Shown piece after piece: positions 1 through 7,613 of a DNA stretch of 36,010 nucleotides (the first letter of the stretch is position 1; each line of letters opens with the position of its first letter). Under the pieces are notes generated by a model. The model was not told the DNA's origin, made no database searches, and saw only the letters and a program-made list of their open reading frames with translations. The stretch lies in NCBI GenBank assembly GCA_900547555.1, contig URHG01000024.1:1-36010 (forward strand), written 5' to 3'. Source of the DNA: an uncultured Porphyromonadaceae bacterium (GTDB taxonomy: Bacteria; Bacteroidota; Bacteroidia; Bacteroidales; UBA11471). The position numbers and the translations under genes are program-made.

Positions 1-309
1 ATCGTCGGCGCCGATGTTAAGGCCTGTTACAATGTCGTCTTCACTGTCTCGGGCCGTACAGAAAATGATGGGGATATGGGCTGTCTCGGGTTTCTCTCGT
101 AACATACGGGCAAGGCGGTAACCGCTTATTTCGCCCATCATGACATCGAGCAGAATCAAAGAGTAAGAAGGCAGGTCGAGTTGCAACGCTTCTTCGGCAC
201 TGTAAGCCGTATCGACGGTATACCCCTCGACTTCGAGGTTGAACTGAATGATTTCGCAAAGCGATTCTTCATCGTCGACAACAAGAATTTTTTGTTTGGA
301 AGAACTCAT
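1..309 (-). CDS. Response regulator, receiver domain (partial, N-terminal 103 aa)
   Basis: The minus strand from the ATG at 309 stays open to the window edge, so the C-terminal output domain is not visible. The visible part is a CheY-like receiver: the acidic pair D12-D13 in the motif VVDDEE, the phospho-acceptor D55 in LILLDVMM, and the conserved Thr T85 in FCTARD. Receivers of this sequence type are usually fused to an OmpR/PhoB winged-helix domain, but that is inference because the rest lies outside. It would be phosphorylated by a partner histidine kinase and act as a cytoplasmic transcription regulator. It belongs to the host chromosome, not to the prophage. Confidence 0.9.
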   Translation of the reverse strand, partial: MSSSKQKILVVDDEESLCEIIQFNLEVEGYTVDTAYSAEEALQLDLPSYSLILLDVMMGEISGYRLARMLREKPETAHIPIIFCTARDSEDDIVTGLNIGADD

Positions 310-697
310 CGTTATTCGTTTTTTAGAAAAAATCCGTTTTTTGTATTGAATATGCCTTTATGTAACTGTTGTTTACAGGCTACCGCGTCGTTTCTCTTTT
401 CTTTCCTGATACGGAATCGATGCGTAATACCTGAATCGCGAGACAAAATTAGAGCTATCCCACGAGATAAAAAATACTCTTTTGATGGTTTAATCCGATT
501 GTAATAAGAGTGTTACAGCTTTGTAACAAAACGCTCGTATGCCTGATGTCGTTTTTATACCCGGAGTTGTCGGGGAATGAGCTTTTGCAAAAGGTTTTAT
601 CGTGTGGAAATCTTTCTCTTTCAGCAAATATGTATGAAGTGATTCCTCATATATATTCGGAATGACGATAGTTCTTCTGTCTACGATGATAAAAGAG
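310..697. other. Intergenic stretch between the divergent-tail host genes, no gene seen
   Basis: No reading frame here looks like a protein: open frames are short, low in typical codon pattern, and one merely runs out of the opposite strand of the response-regulator gene. It should hold the response-regulator promoter. A TAATTTTG sequence (minus strand, 444-451) fits the Bacteroides -7 box, but I see no TTTG at the right distance for a -33 box. The stretch ends at the hairpin at 698-728. Confidence 0.5.
444..451 (-). promoter_or_regulatory. Possible -7 box for the response-regulator gene
   Basis: The minus strand reads TAATTTTG, matching TAnnTTTG. It would give a leader of about 130 nt before the ATG at 309. 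There is no clear -33 TTTG, so this is weak. Confidence 0.3.
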
Positions 698-728
698 GAA
701 ACATCTCATATACGGTATGAGATGTTTC
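698..728 (-). terminator. Intrinsic terminator of the alpha/beta-hydrolase gene
   Basis: A perfect 13-bp inverted repeat (GAAACATCTCATA / TATGAGATGTTTC) with the 5-nt loop TACGG. Read on the minus strand it is followed by CCTCTTTT. It lies about 70 nt past the stop codon of the minus-strand hydrolase gene. Confidence 0.75.
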
Positions 729-799
729 GTAAAAGTCCCGTTTCATATTCGGAATACCGGGTAAAAATGTATGGTTATTAAGTTCGTTTTTCGTACTTT

Positions 800-1711
800 T
801 TATCGGATAAATCCCGTTTCGATGAGCCATTGTTCGGCGAGATTTGTCCACTCATCGGTCGACCCCGGATTGTTGCGTAAAGCGATACTGTGTTCTCCTG
901 TCGGGAAAATGTGTAGGGACGACCCTTTGATGTCATTGCGTTTCAAGGCTTCGAAAAGTCTTAAACTGTTAAGGCAGGAGACGGCGGGATCGTTCATGGC
1001 ATGAACGATAAACATCGGTGGAGTCGTTGACGAGACCTGCTTGTCGCATGAGAATTTTTCCCGCAATTCGGGTGTGTCGTATTTCCCCAATAAGTTTTGC
1101 CGGCTACCTTTGTGGGCAATTTCGTCCATTGAAACGACCGGAGATACGAGAATGGCAAAATCGGGGCGGAAAGATATTCCATCGAGTGTGTCTCCTACTT
1201 GGCTCCAATCATCGGAGAGAGTAGCGGCGCAGGCCGATAGATGAGCCCCGGCCGATGAACCCATAACGCCTATCTTTTGTGGCTCTATACCCCAGCGGTC
1301 GGCATGGACGCGTATGTAGCGCACGGCACGTTGTATATCTTGCAGAGGAGCCTTGTAACATGTTTCGACATCGGGCGATTGCGGGAGGCGATGTTGTAAA
1401 ACAAAAGCCGTGATCCCCATCGTGTTGAACCACTTGGCCAATTGGAATCCGCTAATCTGGTAGGCCAGCCGGGCGTATCCTCCGCCCGGAACGATGATGA
1501 CGGCGGTACCTTTGTTTTCGGCCTGAGAGGTTTCAAAAAGATAAAGACCCGGAGTTCCGACCCGGTAGATTCGTTCGTTGGCTATACTGTCGGGCAGATT
1601 CAGTCCCCGGCTATTAGGCATTTTCCCTTTTTCCCAAAGGGGAATGAACTCTTGTGCTTCGACTGTTGTAATCAGGCATACAATGCAAAGAAAGAATACA
1701 AATTTTTTCAT
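800..1711 (-). CDS. Secreted alpha/beta-hydrolase (esterase-like)
   Basis: This 303-aa protein begins with a signal peptide (residues 1-19, Lys-Lys then a hydrophobic run ending VEA), so it is exported to the periplasm or beyond. The alpha/beta-hydrolase core is clear: oxyanion motif PGGGY (75-79), nucleophile S153 in G-S-S-A-G (151-155), acid D241 in MNDPAV and base H274 in GEHSI. This pattern matches the BD-FAE/acetyl-xylan-esterase-like group often used to deacylate plant or host glycans. The exact substrate cannot be told from sequence, and no polysaccharide-utilisation genes are next to it. It is a single gene with its own -7 box (1738-1745) and terminator (698-728). Confidence 0.88.
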   Translation of the reverse strand: MKKFVFFLCIVCLITTVEAQEFIPLWEKGKMPNSRGLNLPDSIANERIYRVGTPGLYLFETSQAENKGTAVIIVPGGGYARLAYQISGFQLAKWFNTMGITAFVLQHRLPQSPDVETCYKAPLQDIQRAVRYIRVHADRWGIEPQKIGVMGSSAGAHLSACAATLSDDWSQVGDTLDGISFRPDFAILVSPVVSMDEIAHKGSRQNLLGKYDTPELREKFSCDKQVSSTTPPMFIVHAMNDPAVSCLNSLRLFEALKRNDIKGSSLHIFPTGEHSIALRNNPGSTDEWTNLAEQWLIETGFIR

Positions 1712-1737
1712 GGTATAGGAACGTTTTTCGATAAGTG

Positions 1738-1745
1738 CAAAAGTA
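1738..1745 (-). promoter_or_regulatory. -7 box upstream of the alpha/beta-hydrolase
   Basis: The minus strand reads TACTTTTG (TAnnTTTG), about 27 nt before the ATG at 1711. No TTTG is visible at the -33 distance. Confidence 0.45.
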
Positions 1746-1772
1746 TGAAATTATTCCCTTTCTGTCTGTTTA

Positions 1773-2159
1773 TTATATGGTAATTTCGATACAGTTTCCT
1801 TCCGGGTCGGAAACGATGCTTTCGTAATAACCGTCTCCTGTATGTCGAGGGTTGCCGAGTATCGGGTATCCGTCTTCCCGTAATTTTTCTGTCAGTGAGT
1901 CAACAATCTCTTTCCCGCCGACGGAGATGGCAAAATGTGCCAGTCCTCGCCGGTCGCCTTTTTCTGTCCGATTTTCTATATCGGGCGTGTGCATCAGCTC
2001 TATGCGGGTCCCGCCTTTCCCGAAAGTCAGGAAGTAGGAAGAGAATTTTTTTGAGTCGTTGACATACTTCTCGCAGCATTCGGCATCGAAATATTTCATA
2101 TAGAATCGGCGTAACAACTCCAAGTCGCCGGCCCAAATGGCCAAGTGCTCTATCTTCAT
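1773..2159 (-). CDS. VOC / glyoxalase-bleomycin-resistance family protein
   Basis: This 128-aa protein starts at the ATG at 2159 (MKIEHLAIW). A longer frame upstream (to 2216) is rejected because a -7 box at 2183-2190 puts the transcript start downstream of it. VOC features are visible: an opening IEHLAIWAGDLELLRRFY strand-helix with a metal-type His at residue 5, a central GxxGLAHFAISVG segment with a second His, and a closing SDPEGNCIEI motif whose Glu is the usual third metal ligand. Members are metal-dependent lyases, isomerases, dioxygenases or drug-binding proteins; nothing here fixes the reaction. It is a host gene, cytoplasmic, and appears separately transcribed from the next gene upstream. 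Confidence 0.88.
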   Translation of the reverse strand: MKIEHLAIWAGDLELLRRFYMKYFDAECCEKYVNDSKKFSSYFLTFGKGGTRIELMHTPDIENRTEKGDRRGLAHFAISVGGKEIVDSLTEKLREDGYPILGNPRHTGDGYYESIVSDPEGNCIEITI

Positions 2160-2182
2160 TTTATAACAGAAAATTGTTTCCG

Positions 2183-2212
2183 CAAAGATAGGAAATCGAT
2201 GCGGAAACAAAA
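2183..2212 (-). promoter_or_regulatory. Bacteroides-type promoter of the VOC gene
   Basis: On the minus strand a TTTTG (2208-2212) is followed after 17 bp by TATCTTTG (2183-2190), close to the -33/-7 consensus. The transcript would begin near 2176, giving a leader of about 17 nt before the ATG at 2159. Confidence 0.6.
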
Positions 2213-2231
2213 GCATAAGCTACCTATGCTG

Positions 2232-2597
2232 TTACATGGTGCCGAACATGAAAAGAACGAGCGTAGATACCCTTATCACTAAAACGTAGACAGCCAAGAA
2301 AAACAGGAAGAAAGAGAGATGACGGTTTTTCTTCACGGTTTTGAATCGGTAAATCAAGTGAAGAAGGAACAATACCGGAAACAGCAATGTCCAAAATAGA
2401 AGGTGGGTAAAAGAGGGTTCTTTTACAATATTGGTAATGAAAATGAAGATCGTGAAATACAGGCTTAGAAAGTCGAGAGAAAACAAGACATATTCTTGTT
2501 TCTTTTCTATGATTTTGGGCGGACATAATCTGTAAGCCACATCCATGAAAATAAAAAGGAGAAAATCGAATGCTAAAAAAACGCCTACGGAGTACAT
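2232..2597 (-). CDS. Small integral membrane protein, unknown function
   Basis: A 121-aa, strongly hydrophobic protein with about four predicted membrane segments: residues 1-23, 40-58, 65-83 and 95-117. Short basic loops (KKIIEKKQ-like after segment 1; KTVKKNRH after segment 3) separate them. I do not recognise the family and see no catalytic motif. It lies 54 nt downstream of the lipoprotein gene on the same strand, with no TAnnTTTG box in the gap, so the two may be cotranscribed. It is probably an inner-membrane protein of the host. Confidence 0.65.
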   Translation of the reverse strand: MYSVGVFLAFDFLLFIFMDVAYRLCPPKIIEKKQEYVLFSLDFLSLYFTIFIFITNIVKEPSFTHLLFWTLLFPVLFLLHLIYRFKTVKKNRHLSFFLFFLAVYVLVIRVSTLVLFMFGTM

Positions 2598-2651
2598 AAG
2601 ATTGTTTTTAGGTGGTATATTATAAAATTGACAGTTTTTTATTTCTGTTTT

Positions 2652-3494
2652 TTACATGAGTTCGTTCCAGCAATCCCCCTGCCCCATAGCATAATCACAA
2701 TCGCTTCCTACAAAATTTCTATAGCGTTTCCAATGGGTTTTACGATATTTTTTACAATCTGTGTTTGGACCATTATAATCCATGCAGATTTTTTCTTGAA
2801 AAGTACACCGCCCTTCGTTTTCTGTTATACCAAAAGCTGTGGTACAATTTTTATTTCCATGATTTTGATAACAAGGTATTCCCATTGTCGTTTTCATCAT
2901 ATCCGAATTATCATGCTCACAAGAACAAAGGTCTCCAAAATCGAATATGAAAATCTGGTTATCTTGACAGTATGTTTCTTTCTTTTGTTCTCTAAAAAAG
3001 ATTTTGTTTCCTTTTATGATATTATTTTTTGTCCCTAATATATTTTCGGATTTTTTTCTTCCGATTAGCTTTAGAGTAGATAGATTGGTGTCGTTGTTTA
3101 TTTTTATGATACCCAATTTATTTGTTAAGTATTCATCTCCGTCAATCTCGATAATAGCATCACTTAAAGGATAGTAGATTCTAACATAAGAATAATCTTT
3201 TGAAATATAATGATGATCGGGAATTTTATTGTTATGATCTTCTACAAATTCTCTTAAAGCTTCTCTCCCTTCTTTTTCGATATAAATGGTTTGAAATCCG
3301 AAAAGTTTGATACTGTTTTCATAATATTCTTGACCCACTTTTGTTGAAATATATTTTTTTTCAAATTCATTAATATTGTTCTCAATAAAGGTTTTCTGCT
3401 CTTGTTGTATGCTTATAAGATCATTATTGTTAGAACAAGATTGAATAAATCCTCCTAAAAATGCGACAAATAAAAAAAGATATAAATTTTTCAT
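2652..3494 (-). CDS. Cys-rich exported lipoprotein, unknown function
   Basis: This 280-aa protein has a lipoprotein signal: Lys at position 3, a hydrophobic stretch and a lipobox ending in SC at about residue 20, followed by SNNND, the polar linker typical of surface lipoproteins. The C-terminal third (from about residue 175) holds eleven cysteines, including a CSC pair, suggesting disulfides outside the cytoplasm. The middle has no motif I recognise. The gene is noticeably more AT-rich than the flanking hydrolase and umuDC genes, which may mean recent acquisition. It could be transcribed together with the membrane-protein gene that follows it. Confidence 0.75.
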   Translation of the reverse strand: MKNLYLFLFVAFLGGFIQSCSNNNDLISIQQEQKTFIENNINEFEKKYISTKVGQEYYENSIKLFGFQTIYIEKEGREALREFVEDHNNKIPDHHYISKDYSYVRIYYPLSDAIIEIDGDEYLTNKLGIIKINNDTNLSTLKLIGRKKSENILGTKNNIIKGNKIFFREQKKETYCQDNQIFIFDFGDLCSCEHDNSDMMKTTMGIPCYQNHGNKNCTTAFGITENEGRCTFQEKICMDYNGPNTDCKKYRKTHWKRYRNFVGSDCDYAMGQGDCWNELM

Positions 3495-3522
3495 GCTAAA
3501 AATAATTTAATGTGTTACTTTT

Positions 3523-3530
3523 CAAATGTA
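3523..3530 (-). promoter_or_regulatory. -7 box of the lipoprotein gene
   Basis: The minus strand reads TACATTTG (TAnnTTTG), 29 nt upstream of the ATG at 3494. The -33 side has only CTTG near 3551-3554. Confidence 0.5.
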
Positions 3531-3694
3531 TGATAAAAATAAAAAATATACAAGTGTATAATCGAAATTTTATTGTTTTTTAATAAATGTGTAGCTGGTA
3601 TTGTATATATGAGATTAGAGGTAGAGGTTCCCGAAAGATTGTTGGAGAAGATGTCCTTCCTGTGTAGTTTACTAGCTTATTATTAACAAGGAAG

Positions 3695-3728
3695 ACAGGT
3701 TTGTTCTTGTCCTGTTAAAACAGCCTGT
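3695..3728. promoter_or_regulatory. Clustered ACAG/CTGT half-sites, candidate SOS operator
   Basis: Four half-sites alternate in orientation: ACAG at 3695-3698, CTGT at 3712-3715, ACAG at 3720-3723 and CTGT at 3725-3728. The central pair forms CTGTT-AA-AACAG (3712-3723). They sit directly upstream of and up to the -33 box of umuD. A LexA role is inference; the Bacteroidales SOS box is not firmly known to me. Confidence 0.4.
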
Positions 3729-3731
3729 ATG

Positions 3732-3763
3732 TTTGTTTTTTCTTGGAAGGCATGTTATCTTTG
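3732..3763 (+). promoter_or_regulatory. umuDC promoter
   Basis: TTTG (3732-3735), 20-bp spacer, TATCTTTG (3756-3763). Transcription should start near 3770, which rules out an upstream ATG at 3768 and supports translation from the ATG at 3789. Confidence 0.75.
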
Positions 3764-3788
3764 AAGTATGAGATCTGTCCTAAAAGAA

Positions 3789-4232
3789 ATGAAAGTTTCT
3801 ATCTATACTGCCGATTTGAGAAGCGAACTCCCGATGCGATATGCCGACGGCGGTGTGCGTGCCGGATTTCCCAGTCCGGCGCAGGATTATGAGACCGAGA
3901 CAATCGACTTGAACAAAGAATTGGTGCGACACCCTGCTACGACGTTTTACGCCCGAGCTTACGGAGATTCGATGCACGATAGCGGTATCGACGATGGCGA
4001 CCTGCTTATAGTAGACAAGTCGATCGAGCCGCAGGAGGGAGATATTGTCGTGGCTTTTGTCGATGGCGAATTTACATTGAAGCGCATACGTATGGATAAA
4101 ACGGTCGGTTGCCTGTGGCTTATGCCTTCTAACGACAATTATCCGCCCATACGCGTTACTTCCGAAAACCATTTCATGGTGTGGGGCGTGGTTACGTATA
4201 ATATCAAGCGTCAGCTCAAACGTTCGAAATGA
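3789..4232 (+). CDS. umuD: UmuD-like SOS mutagenesis protein (S24 peptidase)
   Basis: A 147-aa LexA/UmuD-type autoprotease. The self-cleavage site is A25-G26 (VRAGFPSP), the nucleophile S61 is in GDSMHD, and the general base K98 is in FTLKR. In the family, RecA filaments trigger self-cleavage and the shortened protein joins UmuC to form the translesion polymerase. I start at 3789 because the promoter -7 box lies at 3756-3763, so the in-frame ATG at 3768 would not be transcribed with a leader. It has no N-terminal HTH, so it is UmuD and not LexA. Its stop overlaps the umuC start (ATGA). Confidence 0.93.
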   Translation: MKVSIYTADLRSELPMRYADGGVRAGFPSPAQDYETETIDLNKELVRHPATTFYARAYGDSMHDSGIDDGDLLIVDKSIEPQEGDIVVAFVDGEFTLKRIRMDKTVGCLWLMPSNDNYPPIRVTSENHFMVWGVVTYNIKRQLKRSK

Positions 4233-5500
4233 TAGCTTTGGTCGATTGTAATAACTTTTTTGCATCATGCGAGCGGGTCTTCAATCCCTCTTTGCAGAAT
4301 AAGCCCGTCGTCATACTTTCCAATAACGACGGTTGCATCATTGCCCGCAGCAACGAAGCCAAAGCATTGGGTATCGCCATGGGTGTGCCGTTGTATCAGG
4401 TAAGGGAACTTCTCGAACGGGAAAATGTCGCAGTGTTCAGCAGCAATTACAATCTTTATGGAGATATGAGCTGGCGAGTCATGTGTCTTCTTTCGGAATT
4501 TACTCCCGATCTTGTCCCTTACTCGATCGATGAGGCTTTTCTCGATTTCACCGGAGTGTGTACCGAAAATCGTTTTAGGGATTACGGCCGGCGGATTGTG
4601 GAAACCGTCGAGCGGGGAACCGGTATACCCATAACCATCGGTATCGCCCCGACCAAAACGCTGGCCAAAGTTGCCGGCTATTTCGGTAAAAAATACTCGG
4701 GGTACGAGGGTGTTTGCCTCATCGACAGCGAGGAGAAGCGGATCAAGGCGCTCGATCGTTGTCCCATAGGAAAGATTTGGGGTATAGGACGTCATCTTTT
4801 GGTCAAGATGGAATATTACGGCATAAAGACGGCCGGGGATTTTGTACGTCGTCCCGAGAGTTGGGTACGCCGTAATTTTACCGTTACGGGAGTGCGCACA
4901 TGGAAAGAGCTTCAAGGTGTGAATTGCATCGGAGACGATGATTTGCCGCATAAGAAAAGCATTTGTACCAGTCGCAGTTTTCCCGATCAGGGAATCGCAC
5001 TCCATACGCAACTCGAAGAGGCCGTTGCCAATTTTACGGCCTCGTGTTGCCGTAAGCTCAGGCGTCAGCATGTTTGTTGTCGGGCTGTTATGGTATTTGC
5101 CCATACAAGCCGTTTCCGAAAAGACATGCCGCAAAGTTATATTTATCACACCCGTTATCTGCCGGTGCCGACCAATGATGTGAGCGAACTTATCTCTGTC
5201 GCTGTGCAGTTGTTGCGGGAAAAATATCCCGAAGGAGATACATATTATTATAAGAAGGCCGGAGTGATGGTGTGGGATATAACTTCCGACGAGGCGGTCC
5301 AGACCTATCTTTTCGATACGGTCGACCGACAGAAACAATCGGCTCTTGCCGAGGCCGTCGACCGTATCAACAAGAAAAACGGCCGCGATACCGTGCGTAT
5401 AGCCTTGCAGGGTTATGATGCCAGTTGGCATTTGAAATGCGAGCATAAAACACGCCAATATACGACTCGTCTCGATGAAATAATACGAGTGAAGAGCTGA
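4229..5500 (+). CDS. umuC: UmuC-like Y-family DNA polymerase (pol V subunit)
   Basis: A 423-aa Y-family polymerase, full length for UmuC. Catalytic acids are visible: D6 in LVDCNNFFAS and D101-E102 in YSIDEAFLD. The HhH region (around residues 175-215, KIWGIGRHL) and the little-finger domain follow. The C-terminus carries the UmuC-specific extension, ending in the RQYTTRLDEI motif. It copies past DNA damage during the SOS response with UmuD'. The 4-nt overlap with umuD indicates translational coupling. It is the last host gene before the prophage. Confidence 0.95.
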   Translation: MIALVDCNNFFASCERVFNPSLQNKPVVILSNNDGCIIARSNEAKALGIAMGVPLYQVRELLERENVAVFSSNYNLYGDMSWRVMCLLSEFTPDLVPYSIDEAFLDFTGVCTENRFRDYGRRIVETVERGTGIPITIGIAPTKTLAKVAGYFGKKYSGYEGVCLIDSEEKRIKALDRCPIGKIWGIGRHLLVKMEYYGIKTAGDFVRRPESWVRRNFTVTGVRTWKELQGVNCIGDDDLPHKKSICTSRSFPDQGIALHTQLEEAVANFTASCCRKLRRQHVCCRAVMVFAHTSRFRKDMPQSYIYHTRYLPVPTNDVSELISVAVQLLREKYPEGDTYYYKKAGVMVWDITSDEAVQTYLFDTVDRQKQSALAEAVDRINKKNGRDTVRIALQGYDASWHLKCEHKTRQYTTRLDEIIRVKS

Positions 5501-5533
5501 CGGTTATCGCATCAAAAGTTCATTAAGGAAAAA

Positions 5534-5568
5534 CACAGAGGGGTGAATCTATGATTCACCCCTCTGTG
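5534..5568. terminator. Perfect 16-bp hairpin after umuC
   Basis: CACAGAGGGGTGAATC at 5534-5549 pairs perfectly with 5553-5568 around a 3-nt TAT loop. It is well placed to end umuDC transcription, but the T tract on either side is poor, so it may act as a stabilising 3' hairpin. It also marks the last sequence I can assign to the host side. Confidence 0.6.
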
Positions 5569-5680
5569 TGTGAGTACTCGAAGCGGGACTACAATATTGT
5601 TTTTTGGAGGTTTCTTGTTGCATCTGTCGATTAGTGCACCTTGTTGCTTATCAACGGAATAAAGAAAATAAAGCACCATA

Positions 5681-5724
5681 AGAAAACATTAGGAAACATT
5701 TAGGAGGACTTTTGGCGGACTTTT
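5681..5724. repeat. Two adjacent tandem repeats upstream of integrase, candidate arm-type sites
   Basis: A 10-bp unit AGAAAACATT (5681-5690) is followed by AGGAAACATT (5691-5700). Right after comes an 11-bp unit GGAGGACTTTT (5703-5713) followed by GGCGGACTTTT (5714-5724). Each pair differs at one base. Tyrosine recombinases bind short direct repeats as arm-type sites flanking the core, so these are candidates for the attL arm. The core crossover site itself is not identifiable from one end. Confidence 0.4.
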
Positions 5725-5727
5725 TTA

Positions 5728-5735
5728 TATATTTG
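5728..5735 (+). promoter_or_regulatory. -7 box of the integrase promoter
   Basis: TATATTTG matches TAnnTTTG and lies 22 nt before the ATG at 5758. The nearest TTTG (5711-5714) is only 13 bp upstream, so the -33 element is poor. The tandem repeats overlap the -33 region, which would let integrase repress itself. Confidence 0.5.
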
Positions 5736-5757
5736 TCGGGGACAAAAACCTTCCAAT

Positions 5758-7107
5758 ATGGCCACAATCAAGAGATACATTTCACCGAAAGTCGATAAGC
5801 GGGGAATGTCAGAGATTTTCTTTCGCATCAGCCTTACAAAGAATGTGAAATACCGTGTGAAAAGCGGTATATATATTAATGCCTCCCGATTCAAGGACGG
5901 CGAAATCATCAAGCCGAGAGCCAACCAAAAGGAAATAGTATTGCTTAGAGGTATAGAACGTTCGTTAGAAGAAATAGAAAATGCTCTATTCGACTTTTTC
6001 GTTACCGTGCCCGCACAGTCGGTAAGCAGGGACATGATAGAAGCCATTGTCGGGCGGTTTCATAATTTGGGCGGCGACGAGATGCAAGGTAACGAAAAAC
6101 ATCACGGGTTCTTCGATACGTTCAATGACTTTTTGGCAAGCCGTGATTTTTCTAAAAGCCGCACAAACGGATACAAAACCCTTTGTCGGGCTTTGCATCG
6201 TTATGAGGTCCACCGTTCGACTACTCGTGAGGGCAATTACAAAATAGATCTTGATACGTTTTCAGCTGACGATCTTGTCGATTTTGAAAAGTTCTTCCGC
6301 ACAGAATGGGAGTTGTACGAGCAATACCCGGAGATATACATCCAGTATCCGGCAGAAATGAGGACCCAGCACAAAACCCACAAGCCACAAAAGCGGGGAG
6401 ACAATATCGTCGTGAATGTCATGAATAGAATCCGGGCCTTCTATAATTGGTGCATTGCCCAAGAATTGACGACGAACAACCCATTTTGCAAATATGCAAT
6501 AAAAAGCGAAAGATACGGGACACCATACTACCTTACCATAGAAGAACGGGATTGTATTGCGGAATACGACTTATCCGCCCGTCCGGCGTTGGCGATACAA
6601 AGGGACATTTTCATTTTTCAGTGCCTTGTCGGCTGCCGGGTGTCCGATTTAAAAAGGCTGAAAAAAACAGATGTCATCAACGGGGCGATAGAATACGTTG
6701 CATCTAAGACAAAAAAAAAGAGGGGCGACATCATCAGGGTGCCATTAGGAGAGCGTGCCCGGAACCTCATACAAAAATATGAGGGGAATAATGACAACCG
6801 TTTGTTCCCGTTCATCTCGGATCAACGATACAATGATGCCATCAAAGAGATATGCAAGATATGTGGTATCGACAGGGTGGTTACAATCATCAATCCGACT
6901 ACTGGGCAAGATGAAAAACACCCTATTTACCAGATAGCAAGCAGCCACATGGCAAGGCGCACGTTCATAGGAAATCTATACAAGAAAGTCAAAGATCCGA
7001 ACCTCGTGGGGGCCATGAGCGGGCACAAAGAGGGAAGCCGGGCATTCGCCCGTTATCGGGAAATCGACGACGATATAAAACGAGAATTAATCGACCTTAT
7101 CGAATGA
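5758..7107 (+). CDS. int: Tyrosine-type site-specific integrase
   Basis: A 449-aa phage integrase. Domain order: N-terminal arm-binding domain (1-75, with the Bacteroidetes-type IKRYISPKVDKRG and FRISLTKN segments), SAM-like core-binding domain (about 115-235) and catalytic domain (about 255-445). Catalytic residues are R294 (GCRVSDL), the Lys-rich beta-hairpin near 317-321, H397 and R400 (SSHMARRTF), H423 (MSGHKEG) and nucleophile Y433 (ARYREID). It integrates and, with helper proteins, excises the prophage. It stands alone just inside the left end and its promoter region overlaps candidate arm sites. Confidence 0.96.
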   Translation: MATIKRYISPKVDKRGMSEIFFRISLTKNVKYRVKSGIYINASRFKDGEIIKPRANQKEIVLLRGIERSLEEIENALFDFFVTVPAQSVSRDMIEAIVGRFHNLGGDEMQGNEKHHGFFDTFNDFLASRDFSKSRTNGYKTLCRALHRYEVHRSTTREGNYKIDLDTFSADDLVDFEKFFRTEWELYEQYPEIYIQYPAEMRTQHKTHKPQKRGDNIVVNVMNRIRAFYNWCIAQELTTNNPFCKYAIKSERYGTPYYLTIEERDCIAEYDLSARPALAIQRDIFIFQCLVGCRVSDLKRLKKTDVINGAIEYVASKTKKKRGDIIRVPLGERARNLIQKYEGNNDNRLFPFISDQRYNDAIKEICKICGIDRVVTIINPTTGQDEKHPIYQIASSHMARRTFIGNLYKKVKDPNLVGAMSGHKEGSRAFARYREIDDDIKRELIDLIE

Positions 7108-7143
7108 TTATTTTTACTTCCCTAAAATAAACCCGACAGGGTC

Positions 7144-7167
7144 AAGATTCTATTTTATAGAAATCTT
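7144..7167 (+). terminator. Possible integrase terminator
   Basis: AAGATT-CTAT (7144-7153) pairs with ATAGAAATCTT (7157-7167) with one bulged base. It is AT-rich and followed by a mixed T/A tract, so it is a weak candidate. Confidence 0.35.
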
Positions 7168-7269
7168 ATTCTTAAATATTTGTGATAAATTTTAATGCTA
7201 TGGTATCACAGCGATGCTTATGCAACGTGCAAAGAGTCCAAGAATTGAACAATCGGGCATATCAAATCC

Positions 7270-7605
7270 TTAAAGAACCGCAGCAACCTTGCGTATGTTT
7301 TCCAAAATAGAAGAAAGTTTGCTATCACGCCGAGCAGTTTGCATATTGTAAGCAGCTTGCATATTTACCCATATATAGGCTGGTATATCCGTTGCCGCCT
7401 CAATCTTCAATGCGTATTCGGTAGTTATTGGCCGTTTGCCATTCACTACTTCGTTAAGTACGGAATAAGAAACACCTATTGTCGCTGCAAATTTTCTTTG
7501 CGACACTCTACGTGCCTCTAACTCGTCTTTCAGTATTTCCCCCGGATGTATGGGCATTGAAGGCTGCAACTCGTGCGGGGCATACATTTTTTTTGCTATA
7601 TCCAT
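7270..7605 (-). CDS. higA: HigA-type antitoxin (XRE family)
   Basis: A 111-aa HTH antitoxin of the HigA/VapI group. The signature is in residues 17-70: MPIHPGEILKDEL, then VSQRKFAATIGVSYSVLNEVVNGKRPIT, which is the helix-turn-helix, then ALKIEAATDIPAYIWVNMQ, the family's helix. It neutralises the HigB ribonuclease encoded 8 nt upstream and, with it, represses the shared promoter. Toxin-first order is characteristic of higBA. Located between the integrase and the repressor, it probably stabilises the prophage in the host population. Confidence 0.9.
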   Translation of the reverse strand: MDIAKKMYAPHELQPSMPIHPGEILKDELEARRVSQRKFAATIGVSYSVLNEVVNGKRPITTEYALKIEAATDIPAYIWVNMQAAYNMQTARRDSKLSSILENIRKVAAVL

Positions 7606-7613
7606 ATCAAAAA

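Noticed and set aside
181..504. 107-codon plus-strand frame at the left edge
   Set aside because: Half of it is the reverse strand of the response-regulator gene, and the remainder is intergenic with no domain or ribosome site.
3768..3788. Upstream ATG as the umuD start
   Set aside because: It lies 5 nt after the -7 box, at or before the transcription start; the ATG at 3789 fits both the promoter and the family length.
4265..5458. Open minus-strand frame of 397 codons
   Set aside because: It lies fully within umuC on the opposite strand, and umuC has clear polymerase motifs.
5501..5757. tRNA gene as attachment site
   Set aside because: No cloverleaf or tRNA 3' end is recognisable between umuC and the integrase gene, so the phage does not seem to use a tRNA at this end.
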